Below, one piece after another: positions 22,556 through 30,647 of a stretch of 49,508 nucleotides of DNA (the first letter of the stretch is position 1; each line of letters opens with the position of its first letter). Below the pieces are notes generated by a model. It was not told where the DNA came from, ran no database searches, and saw nothing but the letters and a program-made list of their open reading frames with translations. A program made the position numbers and the translations under genes. The stretch comes from a virus. The stretch lies in the IMG/VR virus record IMGVR_UViG_3300048929_000260, positions 1-49,508 of that record; one strand, written 5' to 3'.

Positions 22556-23032
22556 ATGCCTATCTCTTTCAAACAGTCCATTGACTCCTATGCGCTTGGC
22601 CGTCGCGCCAACATGGAAGAATGGAACACCATCACACGCACTAAGGAAGGCTCAGGCACCCTTGGCTTTGGTGTTCCTGTCATGCCTGGCACAGGTGAGC
22701 ATACGTGCGTTGAGCTTGACGCCACGACGGGCCGTACTGTGCTCGGCATCACAGAGGCATCGCAGGTTCTGCCTCACACCGGCGACAGCTATGCGCAGTA
22801 CGACAACGTGGGCGTCTGCGAAAGCGGCGTTATCGGTGTTCTGCTTGGTGCCAATGTCACAGCGCGCACTCCTGCACGTTGGAACACTGCCAACAAGACG
22901 TGGACCGGTGCGGCTCAGTCCGCAACAGTCGTTTCCATCCCCGGCGCGGAATTTGAGGTTGCCGGCTCCAATGGAGCTATCGGCCTCGTCCGTTACCGCC
23001 GTCCTGTTCCTTCTCTCTCTGTTTCGGGTTGA
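22556..23032 (+). CDS. Capsid cement/decoration protein (Gp24-like)
   Basis: 158 residues. FKQSIDSYALGRRANMEEWN, then a beta-rich body (GFGVPVMPGT, VLGITEASQVLPHTGD, VGVCESGVIGVLLGANV, LVRYRRPV). This matches the structural cement proteins located between protease and DUF2184 capsid in similar phages. Probably trimerises on the capsid to stabilise it. Confidence 0.75.
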   Translation: MPISFKQSIDSYALGRRANMEEWNTITRTKEGSGTLGFGVPVMPGTGEHTCVELDATTGRTVLGITEASQVLPHTGDSYAQYDNVGVCESGVIGVLLGANVTARTPARWNTANKTWTGAAQSATVVSIPGAEFEVAGSNGAIGLVRYRRPVPSLSVSG

Positions 23033-23037
23033 TCGCT

Positions 23038-24027
23038 ATGAACCAACGTATCGTTATCGACGCTCAGGCCCTGTCATTCGTGCAGGCCCAGGCGTTCAAA
23101 ATCAACTCCACGGTTTACGAAGCGCGCTATCCCGACTGGGACTTTGCCCGTCTCGTATTCGTAGACACATCCGGCCCTGCATGGTCCCCGGGAGTTCTCA
23201 CATACCTGTCGGATATGTCCGGCAAGGCCAACTGGCAGTCCGGCGCTGCGAAGGATATTCCTCTGGCTGATGTGTCTCAGGACATGCAGCTGAACACCTT
23301 CCACCTGGCTGCTATCGGCTACCAGTACAACATTGAGGAAGTGAATACGGCTCTCAATATTGTTGGTGGTACTCTGGGCAACCGCCGTGCTCGTGCTGCG
23401 CGCTTGGCTTACACCAAGTTCATGTGGGACCTGACAATTCAGGGTTCGGCAGAGAAGGGCAAAAACGGCCTTATCAACCAGTCTTCTGTAACACCTGTTG
23501 CAGCGACAAACGATGGTACCGGTTCGGCCCGCCACTGGCTCGCCAATGATGGCACAGTGACGAAAACCGCGACCCAGATCCTGCGCGACATCAACCAGGC
23601 GATTACTGGCACCAACACTGCCACGAACACGCTTGAATATGCCGATACTATCCTGCTGCCGGTTGAGGCTTACAACCTCATCGCTTCCACGCCGTTCAAC
23701 GCGCTGGGCAATGATACGATCCTGACCTGGCTGCTGCGCACCAACGTTTACACGCTGGCAACCGGCCGTCAGCTCACTATCCGAGCTGTTCCGTTCCTCC
23801 GCACTGCTTCCACGCAGACGGTCGTCGGTGGTGGTCGTATGGTCGCCTATAAGAACGATGAGAACTATGTGAAGCTCAATCTTCCAATGCCTCACCAGTT
23901 CCTGCCGGTCTATCAGGACGGTCCGCTCAACTTCCAGATTCCTGGTATCTTCCGTACTGGCGGCATCGAGACGATGACAACGGCCACGTTCTACTATCTG
24001 GACGGCATCCTTCCTGCGCCAGCCTGA
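23038..24027 (+). CDS. Major capsid protein (DUF2184, encapsulin-like)
   Basis: 329 residues from MNQRIVIDAQALSFVQAQAF; a TTG three codons upstream is less likely. The DUF2184 pattern is clear: YEARYPDWDFARLVFVDTSG, YNIEEVNTALNIVGGTLGNR-RARAARLAY, ILLPVEAYNLIASTPFN, and a C-terminal MPHQFLPVYQDGPLNFQIPG. HK97-type fold, the most abundant virion protein. A terminator-like hairpin follows at 24042. Confidence 0.9.
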   Translation: MNQRIVIDAQALSFVQAQAFKINSTVYEARYPDWDFARLVFVDTSGPAWSPGVLTYLSDMSGKANWQSGAAKDIPLADVSQDMQLNTFHLAAIGYQYNIEEVNTALNIVGGTLGNRRARAARLAYTKFMWDLTIQGSAEKGKNGLINQSSVTPVAATNDGTGSARHWLANDGTVTKTATQILRDINQAITGTNTATNTLEYADTILLPVEAYNLIASTPFNALGNDTILTWLLRTNVYTLATGRQLTIRAVPFLRTASTQTVVGGGRMVAYKNDENYVKLNLPMPHQFLPVYQDGPLNFQIPGIFRTGGIETMTTATFYYLDGILPAPA

Positions 24028-24041
24028 TAGCAATGACCATT

Positions 24042-24067
24042 CCCGCCCGGTTTGTCTGGGCGGGTTT
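24042..24067 (+). terminator. Hairpin terminator/attenuator after the capsid gene
   Basis: CCCGCCC (24042-24048) pairs perfectly with GGGCGGG (24058-24064), followed by TTT. Placed after the capsid gene, it could raise capsid levels relative to downstream tail genes or stabilise the 3' end. Confidence 0.6.
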
Positions 24068-24089
24068 CCCCAACGATCCGAGGTCAGCC

Positions 24090-24431
24090 ATGCCCTTTAC
24101 ACTGAAAAGCCTTTCCGGTTTCCCGCTGGACGTACCAACGCTATCTGGACCGGTTATCTTGCCAGCCTATGGCGAGGTCATTGCTGAACTCGGCGCGCTT
24201 GATGCCGAAGTGATGCGGCAGTCTCCCTATGTCGAAATGACCGAGGGTGGCGAAGTCGAGGACAGCAAGCCGAAGGCTAAGCCTGCATCCAAGCCCAAAA
24301 CAAAGCAGGAAGTTGAGCCTGCTCTGGTGAAGCTACGCACCGACTACGAAGAACTGTTCAGCAAGAAGCCCTTCAATGGCTGGAAGGTTGAGCAGCTTCA
24401 GGAAAAGATCGATGCCAAGCTTGCTGAGTAA
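24090..24431 (+). CDS. Head-associated protein, hypothetical
   Basis: 113 residues from MPFTLKSLSGFPLDVPTLSG with GAGGT before the ATG. The frame is open to an upstream ATG at 24033, but that region contains the terminator hairpin. Residues 50-80 are Lys/Pro/Ala-rich (SKPKAKPASKPKTKQEVEP), a flexible linker before a small helical domain. Position between capsid and connectors suggests a minor head protein. Confidence 0.6.
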   Translation: MPFTLKSLSGFPLDVPTLSGPVILPAYGEVIAELGALDAEVMRQSPYVEMTEGGEVEDSKPKAKPASKPKTKQEVEPALVKLRTDYEELFSKKPFNGWKVEQLQEKIDAKLAE

Positions 24432-24437
24432 CAACAT

Positions 24438-24459
24438 CCCCGGCTGGCAACGGCCGGGG
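24438..24459. terminator. Bidirectional hairpin between convergent genes
   Basis: CCCCGGC (24438-24444) pairs with GCCGGGG (24453-24459) between the head gene ending at 24431 and the antisense gene ending at 24460. No T tract on either strand, so terminator strength is uncertain. Confidence 0.5.
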
Positions 24460-24900
24460 TCACCAATTTACAATGTATTTTGTCCTGTCATCGCTTTTAA
24501 ACGTGGTAATTAGGTGCCGGTATCCGCGAACATCCTCTGTGAGTATCTTTCGAACAATAGCCAATTGCTTTGGCGGCATGTCAGAAAACGTATCGTGAAT
24601 AGAGACAACGTCTCGGTAGAAATTTGTAGCGTGTTTCGACAAAAGTTTTTCGGCCAAGAGGCGCTCGTGTACTTCAAGAAGTTCAAGAGCCTCAGCCGCA
24701 ATTTTCTCGCTTAACGGTTGATCTGTTGCATTCTGGGACAAGTCCCGGAATGCTTGATACATAGTAAGAACTTGGTTGAGGTCCTGTATCTGAACTGCAT
24801 ACCTATACTGCCTTAGTGCATACCACGCGGCGACGACAGCCGTTATGGCAATAACCACGTTGGCGCAAGCTGCGACCATATTCCAATTTATCTGATCCAT
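24460..24900 (-). CDS. Antisense single-pass membrane protein
   Basis: 146 residues from MDQINWNMVAACANVVIAIT; GGAG precedes this ATG, so the longer frame is discarded. One N-terminal transmembrane helix (about 8-30), then a cytoplasmic helical domain (LSEKIAAEALELLEVHERLL ... RDVVSIHDTFSDMPPKQLAI). It resembles the DUF4760-like/'hypothetical membrane' type often found as accessory genes. It lies antisense among head genes with hairpins on its 3' side, so it is probably a lysogen-expressed exclusion or unknown-function protein. Confidence 0.65.
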   Translation of the reverse strand: MDQINWNMVAACANVVIAITAVVAAWYALRQYRYAVQIQDLNQVLTMYQAFRDLSQNATDQPLSEKIAAEALELLEVHERLLAEKLLSKHATNFYRDVVSIHDTFSDMPPKQLAIVRKILTEDVRGYRHLITTFKSDDRTKYIVNW

Positions 24901-24964
24901 AATTACTCCGCAGGTAAATTTACGGGAGTTTTTATGTGCCACAACTTAAGATACAGGAAACGTG

Positions 24965-25459
24965 ATGGCTGGATACGGCACCAACGAAGGTTTTACGGCT
25001 TACGCTGAGGCCGCTGGCTATGTCATCCCTGATGGAACGACGGATGCGCAGAAGGCTGCGGCCCGCCAGCGCGGGTCACTCTTCATCGATCGGTACGAGC
25101 CACGTTTCAGCGGTTCGCGTACTGCCGGATACGCTCAGGATCGCGCATGGCCGCGCACCGGTTCATCTACCTACTACGGCGAGACAATCCCGTCTGACGT
25201 CGTTCCTGTGGCGATTGTGAATGCTTCGTATGAAGCAGCATTCCTTGAACTGACCAACCCCGGCAGTTTGTCGCCAGTGGTGACAGGATCAGCCACGGTG
25301 AAGCGTGAGAAGGTCGGCAGCCTTGAGGTGGAATACGCCATGTCCACATCGACAGACATCGCAGACATCATATCGATGGCTACACCGGTGGTAACGTCGA
25401 TAGAGGGCATGTTGTGGCTCTTCATGTGCCCGGTGCTCCCAGCAATCTTGGTGGTCTGA
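24965..25459 (+). CDS. Head-tail connector, DnaT-like/adaptor family
   Basis: 164 residues from MAGYGTNEGFTAYAEAAGYV. The stretch TAYAEAAGYVIPDGTTDAQK, AAARQRGSLFIDRYEPRFSG and DRAWPRTG is characteristic of the DnaT-like head-completion family. It is positioned after capsid and before the head morphogenesis gene, where connector proteins are found. It likely forms part of the ring under the portal. Confidence 0.75.
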   Translation: MAGYGTNEGFTAYAEAAGYVIPDGTTDAQKAAARQRGSLFIDRYEPRFSGSRTAGYAQDRAWPRTGSSTYYGETIPSDVVPVAIVNASYEAAFLELTNPGSLSPVVTGSATVKREKVGSLEVEYAMSTSTDIADIISMATPVVTSIEGMLWLFMCPVLPAILVV

Positions 25460-25816
25460 ATGGCAACCTTCGATTACGCCCGGTCAAGGGCCACCGCTGA
25501 ACGGCTAATTGCCAAGTTCGGCACGACAGGAGCCATCCGCCGGTCAACCACGGCAGGGTCGGACTATGACCCCGTAGTGACGGACGCAGAATACGCCTGC
25601 CAACTGGTCACGCTGGAATACGCCGACAAGGATGTGGACGGCACGCTGATCAGGAAAACGGATAAACTGATTTACGTCTCAACGGCTGGGCTGACGATCA
25701 CGCTTGAAAAGAGCGACAAGATCATCGCCGCCGGTGAGGAATACGCCATTGAGAACCTGAAGCCGCTTTCGCCGGCTGGCATTGTGGTGTTCTGGGAAGT
25801 GCAGGGCAGGCGATGA
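25460..25816 (+). CDS. Head-tail stopper-like protein
   Basis: 118 residues. SRATAERLIAKFGTTGAIRR, then DAEYACQLVTLEYADKDVDG, TDKLIYVSTAGLTIT and a C-terminal beta strand. This is the usual style of small stopper/connector proteins in siphophages. It immediately follows the DnaT-like connector. Confidence 0.65.
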   Translation: MATFDYARSRATAERLIAKFGTTGAIRRSTTAGSDYDPVVTDAEYACQLVTLEYADKDVDGTLIRKTDKLIYVSTAGLTITLEKSDKIIAAGEEYAIENLKPLSPAGIVVFWEVQGRR

Positions 25817-25935
25817 ACGACAACGTGCCGCCGTCACTATCCGCTCGCATCCTGGTGCGCGGCGTGATCATCGGATTTCTTATTGCATTCGCCGCAAGGC
25901 TTGGCTGGGCCGCTGGTGGCTGGTTTATAGGGTGA
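25813..25935 (+). CDS. Small membrane protein in head operon
   Basis: 40 residues (MNDNVPPSLSARILVRGVII, then GFLIAFAARLGWAAGGWFIG), ATGA-coupled to the stopper-like gene, 3 bp before the next ATG. One hydrophobic helix from about 16 to the C-terminus. Similar tiny membrane ORFs occur at this site in related phages; role unknown. Confidence 0.55.
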   Translation: MNDNVPPSLSARILVRGVIIGFLIAFAARLGWAAGGWFIG

Positions 25936-25938
25936 TGC

Positions 25939-26988
25939 ATGACGTTTGACGAACTGCTGAACCAGTTTGAGCCACGGCTAGCTGCTGCATTCCGTGAGGC
26001 TATCGAAAGCATCAAGTCCAGCATCGTGCTTGCGCGGGTGGTGGAACGGCTGGAGCGTGGTGACGTAAACGGCGCACTTGAAGCCTTGCAGATCGACAGG
26101 GAAGCATTCAGCGCCCTTGAGATTGCCATCGGTGAGGCATTCAACGCCGGCGGGATCAACTTCACGCAGAGCCTACCATCGCTGATGGACCCGCAGGGTA
26201 TGAGAGTTATCTGGCGCTTCGGTGTACGCGACCTTGAGAGTGAACGACTGTTGCGTGAGATTTCATCCACGGCAGTGACACGCATCACAGAAGACCAGCG
26301 CGAGGGATTACGCTACGCATTCGAGCAGGGGATCGCCAGAGGGCAAAACCCCAGGCAAACGGCCTACGATGTGGCGGGCCGCTTGAACAAGATCACCAAA
26401 CGGCGCGAAGGCGGTCTCATCGGCCTCACCAAGCCACAGATCGAATTCATCTACGGCGAGAACGGCGCGAGGGTAAAACTGCTGTCAGGCGAACCGGCCT
26501 TGATGCGGGAATACCTGAACCTGAAGACCAGAGACAAGCGTTTTGATCGTACGGTTATGAAGGCCATCCGCGAGGGTAAGCCAGTTCCGACAGAGGTGGT
26601 CGACAAGATCATCCGACGGCTGGCTGACAAGAACCTGCTGTATCGTAGTGAGGTGATCGCGCTTGAGGAAACACGCACCGCACTGATGACCTCTCGTTCA
26701 GAGGCGATGCGGCAGCAGATTGTATCGGGCAAAATTGCCGCGCAGGACGTGACGAAGAAGTGGAAGCATTCAGGGTCAGAGCATCCGAGAATGCAGCACA
26801 TCATGATGTCTGGGCAGACGGTTGCGTTCGATCAGCCGTTCGTTGCCCCTGATGGCACGCCGATCCCGTATCCGCATGCGCCAAGCGTTCCGGCCCGTCA
26901 CAAGATAGGCTGCAAGTGCCGCGTTGAGTACGATGTGGATTATATCGCCTCTGGACTGCGCAAGTACCGAGCAAGGGTTGCTGCCTGA
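25939..26988 (+). CDS. Phage head morphogenesis protein (Mu gpF/SPP1 gp7-like)
   Basis: 349 residues. The C-terminal part HSGSEHPRMQHIMMSGQTVA, FDQPFVAPDGTPIPYPHAPS, ARHKIGCKCRVEY is the hallmark of the minor head protein family. The N-terminal helical region binds the portal or enters the head. It assists head assembly and possibly DNA ejection. It is placed later than usual, after the connectors rather than beside the portal. Confidence 0.82.
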   Translation: MTFDELLNQFEPRLAAAFREAIESIKSSIVLARVVERLERGDVNGALEALQIDREAFSALEIAIGEAFNAGGINFTQSLPSLMDPQGMRVIWRFGVRDLESERLLREISSTAVTRITEDQREGLRYAFEQGIARGQNPRQTAYDVAGRLNKITKRREGGLIGLTKPQIEFIYGENGARVKLLSGEPALMREYLNLKTRDKRFDRTVMKAIREGKPVPTEVVDKIIRRLADKNLLYRSEVIALEETRTALMTSRSEAMRQQIVSGKIAAQDVTKKWKHSGSEHPRMQHIMMSGQTVAFDQPFVAPDGTPIPYPHAPSVPARHKIGCKCRVEYDVDYIASGLRKYRARVAA

Positions 26989-27434
26989 TGGCTACGCTGA
27001 CATTCGCCGCGGCTGTGGCAGGCTGGGCGGATAAGGTGCCAGAGGCCATTGAGGCGGTCTGGAAGGAAAGCACAAAGGAAGTCGTGCGAGACATGCAGAC
27101 GCTCACCAGTGAAGGTGGACGGATGCGGTTCGACACTGGCTTTCTGCAGGCATCGCTGCTGGCATCGACTGCGGCCATGCCGGGGATCGTTTCTGGATCT
27201 GCACCGGTGGAAGGTGGCAGCTACTCATTCGATTTCGATCAGGTAGAGGCGGTCATAGCCGGGGCTGACATCGGGCAGACGCTGTTCTTCGGCTACACGG
27301 CCGGGTACGCAGCATATCGAGAGTATGGCGCCAACGGACAGCCGCCAGATGGATTTGTTCGTGGGGCTGTTCAGAACTGGCAGCCAATCGTTGCAAGGAA
27401 CGCAGCGAAGGTCAGGAAGGCGTTTGGTCTTTGA
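26988..27434 (+). CDS. HK97 gp10-like tail component
   Basis: 148 residues. Long N-terminal helix (VPEAIEAVWKESTKEVVRDM), RFDTGFLQASLLAS, YAAYREYGANGQPPDGFVRG and the final helix match the gp10 family of head-tail closure/tail-completion proteins. Its start overlaps the stop of the morphogenesis gene. The antisense gene at 27412 overlaps its 3' end. Confidence 0.75.
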   Translation: MATLTFAAAVAGWADKVPEAIEAVWKESTKEVVRDMQTLTSEGGRMRFDTGFLQASLLASTAAMPGIVSGSAPVEGGSYSFDFDQVEAVIAGADIGQTLFFGYTAGYAAYREYGANGQPPDGFVRGAVQNWQPIVARNAAKVRKAFGL

Positions 27435-27627
27435 TGGCCTTGTTGCTGTCGCTGTTTGCTTCCGACGCCATGAGCAGACCAAGGGACAACAGAGATAGAG
27501 CTTGTTCAGCAGCCCGCAGGGATGTCTCAGCGCGCACTGTCTCGCCTGTCTGACCCTTTACCAAGGCCAAGGCGTTCAACAGCGTGTCATGCGCCTGATT
27601 ATCGCTGAGCGGTTTCTTTTCGGACAT
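27412..27627 (-). CDS. Small antisense protein between tail-completion genes
   Basis: 71 residues from MSEKKPLSDNQAHDTLLNAL. Helical, with a late hydrophobic patch (LSLLSLGLLMASEANS). It fills the only ~200-bp gap in this part of the operon and no plus-strand gene competes. A good Shine-Dalgarno is missing; an alternate start is at 27642. Moderately supported. Confidence 0.5.
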   Translation of the reverse strand: MSEKKPLSDNQAHDTLLNALALVKGQTGETVRAETSLRAAEQALSLLSLGLLMASEANSDSNKAIKDQTPS

Positions 27628-27640
27628 AGAGGTTGAATAC

Positions 27641-28066
27641 ATGGCGACGGGCACTGACGCAATCATCATGGCGGCGTTGCTCGACCATTTGGCAACTCTG
27701 ACGTTCACGCCTGTGCTCAAGATCGCGATGCCTGGGGTCGATTTCCCGAAAACCGGTGAGACGAAGCCAGACAATTACCTCGCCGCGTTTTTCATGCCCA
27801 ACGATACAACCAATACCGAGCTTGGGGCAGGGCAGGAACAGCATCGAGGCATGCTGCAGGTATCTGTGTTCTGGAAGAAGGGCGCAGGCCACATCAAGCC
27901 TCTGGAAGCCGCAGGGCGGGTAATCCAGCATTTCGCCAAAGGCACCACGTTACGCAGCGGCGGTTTGAAGATCGTCATTGATCGCAAGCCATACGCGGCA
28001 CAGCCCCTACAAGACACCGACCGTGTGCAAGTGCCGGTCACCATCCGTTATCACGCCTTCGCATAG
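27641..28066 (+). CDS. Tail terminator-like protein (DUF4128)
   Basis: 141 residues. IIMAALLDHLATLTFTPVLK ... PNDTTNTELGAGQEQHRGML-QVSVFWKKG ... IQHFAKGT ... VPVTIRYHAFA match the DUF4128 family, thought to cap the tail tube at the head-proximal end. Directly before the tail tube gene as expected. Confidence 0.75.
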   Translation: MATGTDAIIMAALLDHLATLTFTPVLKIAMPGVDFPKTGETKPDNYLAAFFMPNDTTNTELGAGQEQHRGMLQVSVFWKKGAGHIKPLEAAGRVIQHFAKGTTLRSGGLKIVIDRKPYAAQPLQDTDRVQVPVTIRYHAFA

Positions 28067-28080
28067 GAAAGGATATCCCC

Positions 28081-28566
28081 ATGGCAGGCATTAAGACCAC
28101 GCTTCAGGGCGCCGTCGTATCTATCAGCTCCACCCCAGTCACGCTACCGTTGAACGCTGCTGGCTTTGGTGCGCTGACATTCACACCGATCGGCTCTGTC
28201 GGCAATCTGGGCGACTATGGCGCTGCGCCAAACATCGTCAGCTACAACACCTTGGACACGGAAGTGACCTCAAAGGCCAAGGGTGTTGAAGACGCTGGAG
28301 AACTGACAATCGAAGTTGCACGCATCTTTGATGACCCGGGCCAGATTGCTATCCGTGCAGCAGCTGCGACCAAGTTCAATTACGCCATCAAGATTGAATA
28401 CGCCGACGCACCGTCTGATGATTGGTCGAACACCATCGTGTATGCGGCCGGTCCGGTTGCAGGTCCTATGCTGCCAGGCGGTGGCACAGACGATTTCATT
28501 CGCGAAAGCTACACGGTGGCCTTCACCGATCAGCGCCCAATCTTCGTTGCTCCAGTCGAGTCTTAA
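28081..28566 (+). CDS. Major tail tube protein
   Basis: 161 residues, beta-rich: LQGAVVSISSTPVTLPL, FTPIGSVGNLGDYGAAPNIV, TKAKGVEDAGELTIEVARIF, then IYAAG...DFIRESYTVAFTDQRPIF. This arrangement is typical of siphophage tail tube subunits. An AAAGGA Shine-Dalgarno precedes. Next to the tail chaperones. Confidence 0.82.
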   Translation: MAGIKTTLQGAVVSISSTPVTLPLNAAGFGALTFTPIGSVGNLGDYGAAPNIVSYNTLDTEVTSKAKGVEDAGELTIEVARIFDDPGQIAIRAAAATKFNYAIKIEYADAPSDDWSNTIVYAAGPVAGPMLPGGGTDDFIRESYTVAFTDQRPIFVAPVES

Positions 28567-28574
28567 GGTGAACA

Positions 28575-28961
28575 ATGGACATTCTGTCACTTACTCCAAA
28601 CACGATCACCGTTGACCTGAAGCATCCCGGATCTGATCAGCCTATTGGCGTCAAGGTGGAATTGCAAAGCTTGGAAAGCGATGAGGTAAAGGCTGTCGAG
28701 CGCAGCCTAAAGAACCGCGCTCTCAAGTCCGGACGCAATAACGTCACCGCCGAAAAGATCGATGACAACACCGTTGCCATCCTCTCTGCCGCCATTGTCG
28801 GATGGGAGTTTGCCGACGGCGCCAGCCTTGGCGACGACAAGAAACCAGCCTGTAATGCTGCCAACAAGCGCAAGCTGCTACAGGTGCCGGCACTGGCCAA
28901 GCAGATCGACAATGCACTTGGGAACGAAGCCGCTTTTTTCGAGAAATCGGCAACGAGCTAG
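28575..28961 (+). CDS. Tail assembly chaperone, zero-frame product (gpG-like)
   Basis: 128 residues. DILSLTPNTITVDLKHPGSD, then VELQSLESDEVKAVERSLKN and a C-terminal helix. This compact domain with a helical tail is normal for gpG-like proteins, which with a frameshifted gpGT hold the tape measure during tail assembly. A slippery TTTTTTC lies at 28934-28940 near its end. Confidence 0.8.
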   Translation: MDILSLTPNTITVDLKHPGSDQPIGVKVELQSLESDEVKAVERSLKNRALKSGRNNVTAEKIDDNTVAILSAAIVGWEFADGASLGDDKKPACNAANKRKLLQVPALAKQIDNALGNEAAFFEKSATS

Positions 28962-29338
28962 TTGCCGCAGTCTGCCAGATCGCGAAGTGGGAAACTCCCG
29001 GCTACGAACTGAACGATGGCCCGAAATCCAAGGTCATTCTCAGCAGGCGGGAATACAACGAGCGGTTTGGGGTGAGTGACGAAGCACCAGATCAGCCCGA
29101 AATATCCGATGATTACGAGCATGTTTGGACTTGGTTCTGGCAGTTAAACGCCAGACGACAGCAGGGCATGAATGGCCCTCAAGCCATCACCTTCACCGAG
29201 ATAGAGGCGTGGTCACGGCTTACCGGTGAAAGACTGTTGCGGGAAGAGATCACCATTCTGATCAGGATGGATGATGGATATCGGCAGGCTCTTGCGGAAG
29301 AGATGGAAGTGCAGAGGAAGGCGAGGGCAGCAGGTTAA
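28575..29338 (+). CDS. Tail assembly chaperone, -1 frameshift fusion (gpGT-like)
   Basis: The zero frame reads ..GCT TTT TTC at 28932-28940. A -1 slip on T TTT TTC lets translation continue as CGA GAA ATC..., giving FRE-IGNELVAAVCQIAKWETP and running openly to the stop at 29338. The fusion is 254 residues: the first 122 of the chaperone plus 132 new ones, including an EHVWTWFWQLNARRQQGMNG segment. The T-part has no good start of its own; only a GTG at 29072 exists. This heptamer-in-frame arrangement is classic for siphophages. Confidence 0.8.
28934..28940 (+). promoter_or_regulatory. Programmed -1 frameshift site TTTTTTC
   Basis: X-XXY-YYZ heptamer with zero-frame boundaries T|TTT|TTC, seven codons before the stop of the short product. 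Both tRNAs re-pair perfectly or by wobble after slipping. Confidence 0.8.
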
Positions 29339-29348
29339 GCTATGACTG

Positions 29349-29945
29349 CTAACCCGCGTCTTTGTTGTCGTCGCCATATCCGGGGACAAAGACGCTTTTC
29401 TTCCTCCCTTTTGCTTTGATGCCTCCTTGCGGGACGATGAGTCCAGACGTTGTGTGGCGAATTATTGCCTTATTGAACGTCACCCGCTCTGCAAAGGTAG
29501 CAATGTTGACATTATGTCGTTGGCTGGCGAGCTTAAATTTAATCGTTTCGCCGTCTTCGTCATTCACGATTACCCATGAAAAACCCCCATGGTGATCGTC
29601 CCAAATTCGGTCGGTAGTGTCGCCATTTTCTTTCAAAACATACAGTGCAGCGTCAGTTGCCGCCAGATCAGACAAGTTAGCAGGTTTTGGTATTGAACGA
29701 GAGGACTTCCTAAATGCCTCTCTTTCAATTTCAGTCGTATTTTTAGGTGTTTCGTCGGGATGCGCGATAGTCTGCTCGACAGACTCTTTCGCGTTGGCAA
29801 TTGCTTCGTCTTCCTGAATACGCTTCAGTATCTCGGCGCGTTCCTCACGAAACTTCTTTAGGTCTCGAGTTGAAATCATCCATGCGCCAAGGCCAAGAAT
29901 CGCAGGAACAGCAAAAAGCCCGATACCGAGTAAGGCGTACATCAT
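29349..29945 (-). CDS. Antisense membrane-anchored protein, cassette gene 3
   Basis: 198 residues. One N-terminal transmembrane helix (MYALLGIGLFAVPAILGLGA), a charged coiled coil (KKFREERAEILKRIQEDEAI) and a soluble C-terminal domain (DAALYVLKENGDTTDRIWDD ... FSWVIVNDEDGETIKFKLAS). Overlaps the upstream cassette gene by 4 bp. It sits antisense between the chaperone and tape measure genes, a site normally without extra genes. Unrecognised. Confidence 0.65.
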   Translation of the reverse strand: MMYALLGIGLFAVPAILGLGAWMISTRDLKKFREERAEILKRIQEDEAIANAKESVEQTIAHPDETPKNTTEIEREAFRKSSRSIPKPANLSDLAATDAALYVLKENGDTTDRIWDDHHGGFSWVIVNDEDGETIKFKLASQRHNVNIATFAERVTFNKAIIRHTTSGLIVPQGGIKAKGRKKSVFVPGYGDDNKDAG

Positions 29946-30229
29946 ATAAGCTCCAGTAGGTACTTCCTACCTTGAAAGTGGAGAAAAAATGCCAGTGCCA
30001 TACAAAATATAGCACCTGATCCTACAAACACCAAACTCATCAGATTCCACTCAGGTCCGTACAGGTAAGCCAACACTGGCGTAAGAATGCCTGATGTAAT
30101 ACAGGCGGTAGACGTTGCAAGCTTGGTAGGAGACATAGGTATTCGACTCGGCATCAAAAAGGTTCGATCGCGCTTGTGCGGCTGATACGCTAAACAAGCA
30201 GATGTGCAATCAAGAGTCGAGTCACTCAT
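29942..30229 (-). CDS. Antisense two-helix membrane protein, cassette gene 2
   Basis: 95 residues. Two hydrophobic segments (TACITSGILTPVLAYLY and LMSLVFVGSGAIFCMALAFF), joined by a short polar turn, with a basic N-terminal region. An alternative downstream start at MPSRIPMSP would remove 25 polar residues. Coupled to cassette gene 3. Function unknown. Confidence 0.55.
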   Translation of the reverse strand: MSDSTLDCTSACLAYQPHKRDRTFLMPSRIPMSPTKLATSTACITSGILTPVLAYLYGPEWNLMSLVFVGSGAIFCMALAFFLHFQGRKYLLELI

Positions 30230-30307
30230 ATTCCCAGGGTTGCTTGGGGATGCGCTCCGACGTTTCCTCGATGTGATCCACTTAGGCGCTCTCCGGGGCG
30301 CTTAACT

Positions 30308-30589
30308 CTATTGGCCGAACCCAAATGCTCTACATGCCCGAGCGTCGTCGTTAATGAAGGGGTTATCTGTTCCTCCATCTGCGACATGCTTGAGTGTAGC
30401 CTTACAATAAGCATTCACTTTGTCTTGGTCATTCGGGCCAGATTTTGCGCGATTAAATAGATAGGTGCGGGCCTGCTCTACAGCCTGTTTATTCGACCGT
30501 GCCTCGTACTTCGACCATGCGAACCATCCACCGGCCGCGATCACAACCACGCAGGCCGCACCGATCAGAAATTTCAATGTTCCATCCAT
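30308..30589 (-). CDS. Antisense small membrane or periplasmic protein, cassette gene 1
   Basis: 93 residues from MDGTLKFLIGAACVVVIAAG with an excellent AAAGGAGG Shine-Dalgarno. One N-terminal helix acts as anchor or uncleaved signal, then a small domain with two Cys (YCKATLKHV ... ARACRAFGFGQ) that could form a disulfide. Probably exported to the periplasmic side. First gene of a three-gene antisense cassette; the next starts 78 bp away. Confidence 0.6.
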   Translation of the reverse strand: MDGTLKFLIGAACVVVIAAGGWFAWSKYEARSNKQAVEQARTYLFNRAKSGPNDQDKVNAYCKATLKHVADGGTDNPFINDDARACRAFGFGQ

Positions 30590-30647
30590 CCCAGCCTCCT
30601 TTGGTCGCCGGGACCATACGCTGACGAATCTCAAGAGGTAAAGCCCC

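Noticed and set aside
23074-24033. Minus-strand 319-codon frame across the capsid gene
   Set aside because: A complement of the DUF2184 capsid gene; no motif.
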